21,673 bases of DNA from a virus: positions 1 through 21,673 of IMG/VR virus record IMGVR_UViG_3300020469_000300; one strand, 5' to 3'. Position numbers and translations under genes: made by a program. Below the pieces are notes generated by a model that was not told the origin of the DNA, searched no databases, and saw only the letters and a list, made by a program, of their open reading frames with translations. Below, in pieces: positions 5,113 to 10,818 of the stretch (position 1 is the stretch's first letter; every line of letters begins with the position of its first letter).

Positions 5113-5280
5113 CTAATCTGGAATCATATCTCGACAAATCCTACGACAGGATTGATTATGGGTTTGTTCTGAACAATCAACTATACAATCAAAATAGTCG
5201 TTCCAAAGATCATTGTTGGGTGTTTCAGAAGAGAAGTTGTAATATTCTGGTGTCTGTTTGTGATTCATTAAGTTGTGCAT
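5113..5280 (-). CDS. Small Cys-containing hypothetical protein (55 aa)
   Basis: The frame is open further upstream but has no ATG before 5280; the ATG at 5280 has a GAGG Shine-Dalgarno five bases ahead. The alternative TTG at 5310 would be too far from the AAGGAG near 5332. The protein starts MHNLMNHKQTPEYYNFSSE and ends with four cysteines in a CIVDCSEQTHNQSCRRIC arrangement (C-x3-C-x8-C-x3-C), a spacing seen in helical-hairpin disulfide (CHCH-like) or small metal-binding proteins. It is the last gene before the terminator at 5067-5092. No family recognised. Confidence 0.65.
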   Translation of the reverse strand: MHNLMNHKQTPEYYNFSSETPNNDLWNDYFDCIVDCSEQTHNQSCRRICRDMIPD

Positions 5281-5347
5281 TGTTACCTCGTAAGTTAACT
5301 CATAATACAAGAGTTTGGGTTCATCTTGTTCTCCTTAAGTCTACCAC

Positions 5348-5355
5348 TATTTATT
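5348..5355 (-). promoter_or_regulatory. Possible T4-late-type promoter octamer
   Basis: Minus-strand AATAAATA, one mismatch from the T4 late consensus TATAAATA. It is followed by a strong Shine-Dalgarno AAGGAG (near 5332) and an ATG at 5323, which opens a nine-codon frame. It could give late expression of 5113-5280. An AT-rich octamer is weak evidence on its own. Confidence 0.35.
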
Positions 5356-5399
5356 TTGATATCATCACATTTCAGTCACTTAGTAACAAGAATTTATGC

Positions 5400-5567
5400 C
5401 TAGATACCATCCTGAGTACAACATTCAACAGTACAACTCCACCCTTCATCACTAACCATTTTCATTATCTCTGCTCCTGTTGAAATGTTATTGGTTACAC
5501 ATTCTCCTTTTTTATTATGGTAACCATGTATGCTACAATCCCACCACGAAATGCGATAACAATCCAT
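5400..5567 (-). CDS. Cysteine- and tryptophan-rich mini-protein (55 aa)
   Basis: The ATG at 5567 directly follows the TAA of 5568-5765; a TAG at 5400-5402 closes the frame. The protein starts MDCYRISWWDCSIHG and contains six cysteines (residues 3, 11, 23, 46, 50, 51), three tryptophans and two histidines in 55 residues. This density suggests metal binding or disulfides. It and the Cys-rich 5113-5280 are adjacent genes at the end of the same unit, but their cysteine spacings differ. No family recognised. Confidence 0.68.
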   Translation of the reverse strand: MDCYRISWWDCSIHGYHNKKGECVTNNISTGAEIMKMVSDEGWSCTVECCTQDGI

Positions 5568-5765
5568 TTAATATACGACCTCCCACATTGGGTCATTCTT
5601 TGGGTCAACCCAAAAATTTATACCTGTGTTGGGATTATATACATGCCATTTATCTAATCGTTCATCACAATACATATACCCATCACGTTTCATGTGATAA
5701 GTGAATAGTTCCTGTGCTTCCCTACTATCCTCTCTGGGTATGAGTCTTAATCTATGTGTGTTCAT
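5568..5765 (-). CDS. Hypothetical protein (65 aa)
   Basis: The ATG at 5765 overlaps the stop of 5765-5995 by one base, and its own stop abuts the next start. It starts MNTHRLRLIPREDSREAQELF; basic N-terminus, then an aromatic, strand-like C-terminal half (HVYNPNTGINFWVDPKN). The alternating pattern suggests a small alpha/beta fold. No family recognised; reality is supported by its tight packing between two other coupled genes. Confidence 0.68.
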   Translation of the reverse strand: MNTHRLRLIPREDSREAQELFTYHMKRDGYMYCDERLDKWHVYNPNTGINFWVDPKNDPMWEVVY

Positions 5766-5995
5766 TAATAAGAATGGTCATCAGTAATACATACATCATC
5801 AAAACATACAGCATAAGATAGTTCGTCTCTCCAATAAGAATAATATATCTTATCCCAGATGAGATCGAACTCCTCTTCATTTAGATTTTTGAATAAACAT
5901 TTATCATTCAAATAAATGTGATACGTTGCCATTTCTCTTGATGCATAGGTTATGTTTGGTTGCCTATCATTATGGGTTTCGTAATCTCCTGACAT
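5765..5995 (-). CDS. Hypothetical protein (76 aa)
   Basis: The ATG at 5995 directly follows the TAA of 5996-6112. An internal ATG at residue 22 (MATYHIYLNDKCLFKNL) opens the more conserved-looking part and could be the true start, but the first ATG fits the spacing better. The core has the form strand, 'D-x-C-L-F-x-N-L', then an EEEFDLIWDKI helix, a pattern I associate with small conserved cyanophage proteins of unknown role. Acidic, three cysteines, no membrane segment. Confidence 0.7.
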   Translation of the reverse strand: MSGDYETHNDRQPNITYASREMATYHIYLNDKCLFKNLNEEEFDLIWDKIYYSYWRDELSYAVCFDDVCITDDHSY

Positions 5996-6112
5996 TTAAT
6001 CCTCTTTGTTTAGTACAATAACTGGTGCGATGACTCTGTGAAACTCTCTAAAGTATTCCATCCTATCCTTTGCGTATAGTCTAGGTTCTTTTTTAGGTTT
6101 CTTTTTTGGCAT
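5996..6112 (-). CDS. Tiny Lys-rich hypothetical protein (38 aa)
   Basis: The ATG at 6112 overlaps the upstream stop in TAATG, and the TAA at 5996-5998 abuts the next ATG. The first nine residues are MPKKKPKKE, strongly basic, followed by an amphipathic stretch (RMEYFREFHRVIAPVIVL). A basic tail plus helix could bind nucleic acid or a membrane surface, but that is speculation. Confidence 0.6.
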   Translation of the reverse strand: MPKKKPKKEPRLYAKDRMEYFREFHRVIAPVIVLNKED

Positions 6113-6264
6113 TAGAATAATGTGTCTAGTGTATCTGATTCTGAACCGAGTACAGATGATACCCAATCATCCTCTTGCTCCTGTACACAATCATATACAG
6201 GTATTTCAAATTTATCCGAAACCACCTTTCTGTGATTTCCTTGTTTCATGTTCAATTTTTTCAT
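6112..6264 (-). CDS. Hypothetical protein (50 aa), start uncertain
   Basis: The stop at 6112-6114 is coupled to the next gene. The frame is open upstream to a TTG at 6327, but that would overlap 6212-6406 by over 100 bases. The first ATG is at 6264 (beginning MKKLNMKQGNHRKVV); ATG at 6249 or a GTG near 6231 are alternatives. The N-terminus is basic and the C-terminus acidic with many Asp, Glu and Ser. No family recognised. Confidence 0.5.
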   Translation of the reverse strand: MKKLNMKQGNHRKVVSDKFEIPVYDCVQEQEDDWVSSVLGSESDTLDTLF

Positions 6265-6406
6265 AATCTCGTTTTGCCTTTTTGAGTTTGTGTACTTCCT
6301 CTTCCGTATAGAGGAATGGTTCTTCAACAGATTTTTTTAGTGCTGTCTTGATGGATTTAATAACTCCAACAATAGGTACTGATCTGTTGATGTTCGGTGT
6401 AATCAT
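6212..6406 (-). CDS. Lys/Glu-rich helical hypothetical protein (64 aa)
   Basis: The ATG at 6406 follows the oxygenase stop region after a six-base gap. It starts MITPNINRSVPIVGVIKSIK, then a long charged helix (EEEVHKLKKAKRDYEKIEHE), ending with a polar GGFG tail. The charge pattern suggests a coiled coil or nucleic-acid contact. Its last 53 bases overlap the next gene in another frame. Confidence 0.62.
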   Translation of the reverse strand: MITPNINRSVPIVGVIKSIKTALKKSVEEPFLYTEEEVHKLKKAKRDYEKIEHETRKSQKGGFG

Positions 6407-6412
6407 TATATA

Positions 6413-7057
6413 CTATGGTTTAAGTGGTGTGGGGTCACGTTGTGACTCTTTGTTATTTGGCACAACATAGAGGTTGCCAGAGAATGTTATACGAGGTTTA
6501 TCACTACGATTTGGTGCAACCAAATGTGCGTAGTGTGATGGAAATATCATAAAATCACCCTTCTTCACCTTCGGTATCACTCTTGGAAATACTGGCATGT
6601 CAAATGCCTGTGCCAATCCCGATTTCTTATATTTAGAATGACCATCATACCAGAATCGGAATCCAACATCTTCATTGTCAGGAATGTCATAAAAATATAC
6701 CATGCTTAAGTTACAGAATGGTACTTCATGTGTATGGTATTCTTGAAAATGTCCTTTGTTATATTTGTTTGCCCATGCGTCCTGTGGTACAACTTCAATA
6801 TCAATCTTTGGTTTTAACTTTTCAATAGCATCATCTATATCCAAGCGAACACACTCTAACCAGTCATTCCAAGGTAAGTCCATGTTTTTCTCTGCTTGAA
6901 ATGTAGTCAAACAATCACAATCCCAAGGGGATGCGGTGTATATACTATCCTGATATACATGTTTGTCAAACAATCTTTTGATTTGATCTTGATACTCGTC
7001 AGATAGTGTAGAATGATAATACCACTGTGGGCAAAACATTTCAATAGTTCCACTCAT
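6413..7057 (-). CDS. 2-oxoglutarate/Fe(II) oxygenase, PF13759-like (214 aa)
   Basis: A double-stranded beta-helix dioxygenase expected to hydroxylate an unknown substrate using 2-oxoglutarate and O2. Visible iron-ligand region: QEYHTHEVP with His108 and His110, and the distal FPSHYAHLVAPN with His175 or His178. Arg189 in KPRITFSGNL is the likely 2-oxoglutarate anchor. The 'H-x-H ... FPS...H.V.PN.SD..RI.FSxN' signature is that of the PF13759 group, which is common in T4-like cyanophages. The ATG at 7057 overlaps the stop of 7054-7254 by four bases. It is expressed in the early-type unit from 8042-8069, unlike the other two oxygenases, which sit among virion genes. Substrate unknown. Confidence 0.85.
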   Translation of the reverse strand: MSGTIEMFCPQWYYHSTLSDEYQDQIKRLFDKHVYQDSIYTASPWDCDCLTTFQAEKNMDLPWNDWLECVRLDIDDAIEKLKPKIDIEVVPQDAWANKYNKGHFQEYHTHEVPFCNLSMVYFYDIPDNEDVGFRFWYDGHSKYKKSGLAQAFDMPVFPRVIPKVKKGDFMIFPSHYAHLVAPNRSDKPRITFSGNLYVVPNNKESQRDPTPLKP

Positions 7058-7254
7058 AATTTATAGAGTTCATTTAGATGTAGTTTTTCAACACATGACC
7101 GTACATACTCCATCTGTGTTTCGTATGTATGTACGTCTAGTGATTTATCTGCAAAAAATTGTTTCTGCAGACTTGCAACGTATTTAATAAGTGCATTTTT
7201 AAGTAAGGTCTTTTCTTCTAGACCAAACATAGATGAGTGGTAAAGGTATGACAT
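7054..7254 (-). CDS. Hypothetical helical protein (66 aa)
   Basis: ATG at 7254; it overlaps the oxygenase start by four bases (ATGA type), so the two are probably co-translated. It starts MSYLYHSSMFGLEEKTLLKN and appears helical throughout, with Leu/Lys alternation. The tight link to the oxygenase hints at a shared role, but no motif supports that. Family not recognised. Confidence 0.68.
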   Translation of the reverse strand: MSYLYHSSMFGLEEKTLLKNALIKYVASLQKQFFADKSLDVHTYETQMEYVRSCVEKLHLNELYKL

Positions 7255-7255
7255 C

Positions 7256-7495
7256 TTACTGGGGTTTAATTGCCTGTAACTTTGCTGTTTCTATCTCGTC
7301 ACTCTCATCAGCATTAGTGTGATGTGTGACTTCTCTTAGGGTCTTGAGATATCCCATTACATGTTCTCTGATCTCCATGAGTTCATTAAAACAATCTTGG
7401 TTGTATGCACACCCTCTCAATTTATGGTCAGGTTTTAATACTGACTCTTGAAATAGAGTTAATGCTCTATCGTATCTAACTTCGGGGGATTCCAT
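7256..7495 (-). CDS. Hypothetical helical protein (79 aa)
   Basis: ATG at 7495, one base after the upstream stop region; its stop is one base before the next start. It starts MESPEVRYDRALTLFQESVL and is helical, with two cysteines in residues 29-35 (CAYNQDC) and a polar acidic tail. No family recognised. Part of the 8042-driven unit. Confidence 0.7.
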   Translation of the reverse strand: MESPEVRYDRALTLFQESVLKPDHKLRGCAYNQDCFNELMEIREHVMGYLKTLREVTHHTNADESDEIETAKLQAIKPQ

Positions 7496-7496
7496 T

Positions 7497-7640
7497 TTAG
7501 TATTGAGTAGTGTAATCTAGATCATATTCGTAAGAACAATCATCAAACATATCTAAATCCTCTTCAGCATCTTTAATCATCAACATAGGTGTTGAATCTT
7601 CTTTCTTGCTTTTGCTTTCTGTTAGTTTTTTGGTAGTCAT
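7497..7640 (-). CDS. Acidic hypothetical protein, start uncertain (47 aa)
   Basis: The frame can be extended to a GTG at 7730, but that part is the shadow of the better gene 7573-7752. An ATG at 7640 with GGAAG six bases ahead is the chosen start; ATG at 7586 (29 aa) would reduce the overlap to 14 bases. The C-terminal 30 residues (IKDAEEDLDMFDDCSYEYDL) are extremely acidic and Tyr-rich, a DNA-mimic-like composition. Confidence 0.45.
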   Translation of the reverse strand: MTTKKLTESKSKKEDSTPMLMIKDAEEDLDMFDDCSYEYDLDYTTQY

Positions 7641-7752
7641 AAGAGTCTTCCGAGAAAGATGATTTAGAGTTACGAGATCTCTTGTCTCGTATTGATTTTC
7701 CGTAAGAGTAGTTGCCTTTTTCGCTCCCACCCCTTCTAAATGTTTTACCCAT
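7573..7752 (-). CDS. Small basic Arg/Ser/Lys-rich phage protein (59 aa)
   Basis: The ATG at 7752 opens a frame starting MGKTFRRGGSEKGNYSYGKS. I recall 'MGKTFRR' as the start of a small conserved cyanophage protein of unknown function, which is why I prefer this frame to the overlapping GTG frame at 7730. The whole chain is polar, basic and low in hydrophobics, so probably disordered and possibly RNA- or DNA-binding. No Shine-Dalgarno is visible. The leader contains TATATAAAAT, which may be a weak promoter. Confidence 0.65.
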   Translation of the reverse strand: MGKTFRRGGSEKGNYSYGKSIRDKRSRNSKSSFSEDSYDYQKTNRKQKQERRFNTYVDD

Positions 7753-7783
7753 TGATAGTGAATAACTTACATTTTATATAGTT

Positions 7784-7801
7784 GAAGTATGATTATACTT
7801 C
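7784..7801 (-). repeat. Perfect 7-bp inverted repeat around a stop codon
   Basis: GAAGTAT and ATACTTC flank a four-base loop, covering the stop codon of 7793-8017. No T-run follows, so it is not a typical terminator; it may be an mRNA-stabilising hairpin or processing site between the first and second genes of the unit. Confidence 0.5.
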
Positions 7802-8017
7802 TGTTTGACTTGCTACATTTCTAGCATATGAAACAAGTTCAGATATATGACCTTCTTGTTCATTTGTAACTGTATATGTTAAGTCATCATAAACATATCC
7901 AACACCTTTAAGGAAATCAGATGTTTTTTCTACAACTTCTTTAAGACCTTCAGATGTGAATTCTTTAGTTGTATTCGTTCCGTCATCATCTATGGCGGTC
8001 AATATAAAAGAGGGCAT
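7793..8017 (-). CDS. Small acidic hypothetical protein (74 aa)
   Basis: First gene after the near-consensus promoter at 8042-8069. ATG at 8017, leader about 18 bases, no Shine-Dalgarno. It starts MPSFILTAIDDDGTNTTKEF and looks like a beta strand pair, a helix (SEGLKEVVEKTSDFLKG) and further strands: a compact alpha/beta fold. Being the gene nearest the strongest promoter in the window, it is likely to be highly expressed early. Family not recognised. Confidence 0.72.
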   Translation of the reverse strand: MPSFILTAIDDDGTNTTKEFTSEGLKEVVEKTSDFLKGVGYVYDDLTYTVTNEQEGHISELVSYARNVASQTEV

Positions 8018-8041
8018 TGGTTTGTGCCAAAGTACCCTCTT

Positions 8042-8069
8042 ATTATAGCATGTTTTTAATGCATGTCAA
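8042..8069 (-). promoter_or_regulatory. Near-consensus sigma-70 promoter
   Basis: On the minus strand TTGACA (8069-8064) and TATAAT (8047-8042) are both perfect, with 16 bases between. The spacer carries a direct repeat ACATGC. Downstream AAGAGG resembles other -10 flanks in the window. It overlaps the 3' end of 8066-8425 and should drive the unit ending at the terminator at 5067. A host vegetative sigma factor would recognise it immediately after infection. Confidence 0.9.
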
Positions 8070-8425
8070 GTTTTTGGAAATGCTGCCTTCGTACTCTTGA
8101 CTCCAAGATACCATGTACCTGTCTTTGCGTCTGAACCTAGTTTACCATCATCAATGTCATGCCAGAGTTGATCGAGTTGTTCTGTCACTTCATTGTACTC
8201 ATACTTTCTCTTCATATTATATGGTTCGGGTGCAATTGTTTTCCTTGAGATAGTATCATTTGTTTTATCATACTCAAACTCTGGTGCGTTATCTGTACCT
8301 GCGACATAAGATAATCCAGTTTCATCAAACTCTTTCCATGCGTAATCGGAATGAGTTTCAAAGGTTTCTCCATCTGCCACTAACTGACAAACGAGACCTG
8401 CTTCAACGTGTACTAATGCTTTCAT
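8066..8425 (-). CDS. Putative virion or tail-fibre-associated protein (119 aa)
   Basis: ATG at 8425, four bases after the stop of the glycine-rich fibre. It starts MKALVHVEAGLVCQLVADGE. The C-terminal part (YNEVTEQLDQLWHDIDDG, then W..GVKSTKAAFPK) has the 'QLDxLWHDID ... W...VK..FPK' ending that I recall from small structural or fibre-associated proteins of marine and other tailed phages. The N-terminal half is beta-rich. It is the last gene of the virion block. Role (fibre tip, chaperone or attachment protein) is inferred from position and that ending. Confidence 0.65.
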   Translation of the reverse strand: MKALVHVEAGLVCQLVADGETFETHSDYAWKEFDETGLSYVAGTDNAPEFEYDKTNDTISRKTIAPEPYNMKRKYEYNEVTEQLDQLWHDIDDGKLGSDAKTGTWYLGVKSTKAAFPKT

Positions 8426-8429
8426 GTTC

Positions 8430-9239
8430 TTAACTGTAGTTGTAAACGATTACGACTCCCGCACCACCGTTTGAGTTGTTATATGCGTAATCGTGTTGTG
8501 AATAATAACCATGACCACCACCAGAACCCCATTGTCCATGAGTGATTTCTTCTTGGTTGTTGTAATAATGGTGTGATGACCCTGCTTTATGCCAGAATGA
8601 TGAACCTGCCACACCTTCATTGTTTGAACCATGTGACATTTCTCCACCTCCCCCTGGCAAATTAATGTCTCCACCACTGGCACTTCCCCCTGGCCCACCC
8701 TGATGAGGGTTATCTGATTGACCACCCTGTCCACCAGTTGCACTGCAATATGAACCAAATGATGAAGTACCACCTGTACCACCTCTACCACCGTTACGAA
8801 CATAACCACCGCCACCACCATAAGTATAACTTACTGTACTAACTCCTGACACGTCAATCCATTTAATAGCGGTTGCTCCACCACCTCCACCTGCACCACG
8901 ATAGGTGTTATCATTGATTCTTGAACCTCCACCACCACCTGTGACATATACCAATACATTACTACACCCACTTGGTTTAGTCCATGTACCACTACCACCT
9001 GATGTACTCTTAGAGTTCCACGTTCCGTTCTGCGATGTATATACATTCATCCCCAACAATCTTCCTTCCATCAACTGAGGAACCCATGCTGAACCGTTCC
9101 ACATTATTGAATGGTTAGTACTGGGTGTACCAGTTAACATTCCTGTGATACTACTTGCAGGTGCTGAGTTTAATGTTGTTGAGTCGCCAGTGAACTGTGT
9201 AGTACCTACATTTAATGTACCTACATTGAGTTGTGACAT
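8430..9239 (-). CDS. Glycine-rich tail-fibre/adhesin protein (269 aa)
   Basis: N-terminus MSQLNVGTLNVGTTQFTG, the same opening as the fibre protein at 14056-15438. Residues 30-56 hold a short 'WNGSAW' element like the shared fibre module. From about residue 80 it becomes a glycine-rich domain with many GGGGG runs mixed with aromatic and Asn/Ser residues, the kind of polyglycine-helix receptor-binding tip found in tailed-phage fibres. Secretion signals and cysteine networks are absent. It has its own late-type promoter and follows a terminator. Likely function: host receptor recognition. Low-complexity composition explains several long shadow frames over it. Confidence 0.8.
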   Translation of the reverse strand: MSQLNVGTLNVGTTQFTGDSTTLNSAPASSITGMLTGTPSTNHSIMWNGSAWVPQLMEGRLLGMNVYTSQNGTWNSKSTSGGSGTWTKPSGCSNVLVYVTGGGGGSRINDNTYRGAGGGGGATAIKWIDVSGVSTVSYTYGGGGGYVRNGGRGGTGGTSSFGSYCSATGGQGGQSDNPHQGGPGGSASGGDINLPGGGGEMSHGSNNEGVAGSSFWHKAGSSHHYYNNQEEITHGQWGSGGGHGYYSQHDYAYNNSNGGAGVVIVYNYS

Positions 9240-9272
9240 AAAAAAATACCTGTAGTCCTTACCACAGGTATT
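9240..9272 (-). terminator. Intrinsic terminator upstream of the glycine-rich fibre
   Basis: On the minus strand AATACCTGT (9272-9264) pairs with ACAGGTATT (9253-9245) around a ten-base loop, followed by a T-run reaching the base next to the ATG at 9239. It should stop transcripts coming from the DUF401-like gene. Confidence 0.8.
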
Positions 9273-9276
9273 TATA
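9269..9276 (-). promoter_or_regulatory. T4-late-type promoter octamer TATAAATA
   Basis: Exact match to the T4 late -10 octamer on the minus strand, 30 bases upstream of the ATG at 9239. Its last four bases form part of the terminator stem. A transcript starting about six bases downstream would lack the left arm and so escape that terminator. AAGGA in the loop region could serve as ribosome binding site. Confidence 0.7.
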
Positions 9277-9296
9277 AAGTTAAAGAGTCTTTACTG

Positions 9297-10334
9297 CTAT
9301 GATACAAAAGTAGTTATGAATGCGTATCCTATTAACCATGCACACAATCCACCTAACACTTTATAGTATTTTCTGATAGGTGTGCCAAAGTATTGCTGTC
9401 CAATCATCAAACACTTATGTGCAGGGGATAGTAGATACCCTGCGTATTCTGTTGCTAAAAACCATACGAGATATTGCTGACCAAATATCAATACAAGTGC
9501 TGATGTCATTCCTGCATACTTACCAGATGAACCCATAATCCATGCTGCTATTGCTCCCACTATTGATACTGGTACAATCATAGTCGGGTCTGCTGACTTG
9601 AGATACACCATAACAGGTTCTTTTATCATACCTACAACACCACCTAATGCCAATACTATAGTTGCAATAATAGCAAAGTTACCATCAAGATATTTACCCC
9701 ACCTCCAATCTTTACATAGAATACTATAATAACATGCCATACCTATGAACCAAGGGAAAAAGAATATAGCACCTGCCTTACCTACACACAATAAAAACCA
9801 GATCGTAGCAATAAAGGGTGCCCAACCTCGTAATGCCCTCTGCCAGTTGAAGTCTCGGATATTATCCATGTTAGGTATAACTGATCTAGGGTCAACTTTA
9901 GAAAATATATACCACCATGTATATAATAAACAGATACACAATGGCACAAAAGTATAACCTAACATTTCTCTATAAGTTATACCCAATGCTGCCATAGGCA
10001 ATATAATAGTCTTTTCTAATGGACTCCACCAATAGTAATGATGTGTAGATAAGTAATCAATAATACCGAATGCACTTCTCTTCTTCTTATCAGGCGGTGC
10101 TATAGCATCTAGTAATGGTGCGGATAGTGCTACCCTGCCTGGGATTGGTAGTACACCACCTAAAATAGAGGTGAGAATTATCATCACCCTGTTGTCTTTA
10201 ATATATCTCTTTGCAAGTGAGTAAACATCATTCAATACATGATACTCTCTAATAAATCCACCTAAGATCATAATACCAAAGATATAACCCATGTAGAGTT
10301 CTTTCTGTGCTATTGATTCTAAAATTTTAAACAT
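9297..10334 (-). CDS. DUF401-like integral membrane protein (345 aa)
   Basis: About nine or ten hydrophobic segments run through the protein. The diagnostic part is residues 51-75 (TSILGGVLPIPGRVALSAPL), followed by a WW-containing segment (HHYYWWSPLEKTIILPMAALG). This order resembles the DUF401 family of predicted transporters, distantly related to GntP-type permeases, where a 'GG.LP.PG...SAP' loop precedes a Trp-rich helix. It is full length for such a protein. The ATG at 10334 overlaps the stop of the oxygenase by eight bases. A multispanning transporter amid virion genes is an auxiliary, host-derived-looking gene; substrate unknown. It could instead alter the infected cell's membrane. Membrane call firm, family call moderate. 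Confidence 0.72.
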   Translation of the reverse strand: MFKILESIAQKELYMGYIFGIMILGGFIREYHVLNDVYSLAKRYIKDNRVMIILTSILGGVLPIPGRVALSAPLLDAIAPPDKKKRSAFGIIDYLSTHHYYWWSPLEKTIILPMAALGITYREMLGYTFVPLCICLLYTWWYIFSKVDPRSVIPNMDNIRDFNWQRALRGWAPFIATIWFLLCVGKAGAIFFFPWFIGMACYYSILCKDWRWGKYLDGNFAIIATIVLALGGVVGMIKEPVMVYLKSADPTMIVPVSIVGAIAAWIMGSSGKYAGMTSALVLIFGQQYLVWFLATEYAGYLLSPAHKCLMIGQQYFGTPIRKYYKVLGGLCAWLIGYAFITTFVS

Positions 10335-10818
10335 AGTTAAAGTTGATTACCATACGAAATGATGAGTTAGTTGTTGATGTTCCTGTGTGTTTCATACCAT
10401 TTGGAAATGTAACTAATCGATTAGCAACTGAGTCCACCTTAGTGCCATCTTCAAAGAGTGTGTAACCATCACAAGTATTCATATAATAGATAGAAGTTTT
10501 AAGATAGTCTCTGTCTTCTGCATCTAAAACATCAATGTGCATACCATGTTCAACTAACTTATCAGTTCCCATGACAAGGTTTGCTTTGATCTTGATTATA
10601 GCACATGGTTGTAACTTCTGCAAGATAGGGTATAAAAGTTTACATGACTCATCAGGTGTATGTCTCTCATAGAACATGTGAGTCATCTGTAGATTACGAT
10701 TCTTATTTTCCTGTGTGTCATCTACAATCTTAGATGCATTCCAAGGAAAATAACTATCCAGTAACCCATGATAGATACTCTCAAACTCTGCAAGTTTAAG
10801 GAAATTATCTGATATCAC
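10327..10818 (-). CDS. 2OG-Fe(II) oxygenase, prolyl-4-hydroxylase type (163 aa)
   Basis: Iron ligands are readable: His94-x-Asp96 in EHGMHIDVL and distal His144 in FPNGMKHTG, with Arg155 in SSFRMVINF as the likely 2-oxoglutarate anchor. 'TSIYYMNTCDGYTLFEDG' between them is the usual strand pair with a substrate loop. It is short, lacking the N-terminal extension of cellular prolyl hydroxylases. It overlaps by four bases the U32/methyltransferase fusion gene upstream (ATGA) and by eight bases the membrane protein downstream, so the three form one translational unit. Substrate unknown; peptide, nucleotide or lipopolysaccharide targets are all possible. Confidence 0.85.
   Translation of the reverse strand: MISDNFLKLAEFESIYHGLLDSYFPWNASKIVDDTQENKNRNLQMTHMFYERHTPDESCKLLYPILQKLQPCAIIKIKANLVMGTDKLVEHGMHIDVLDAEDRDYLKTSIYYMNTCDGYTLFEDGTKVDSVANRLVTFPNGMKHTGTSTTNSSFRMVINFNYV

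Noticed and set aside
8024-8030. TGGCACA next to the start of 7793-8017
   Set aside because: It lies downstream of the promoter at 8042 and has no TATAAT 28-32 bases further on, so it is not a member of the bipartite class.
8450-9046. Two Val/His-rich frames on the minus strand over the glycine-rich fibre gene
   Set aside because: They are frame shadows of GGN codon runs; GGN repeats give Val/Gly-like runs in other frames, and the main frame has the conserved MSQLNV start.
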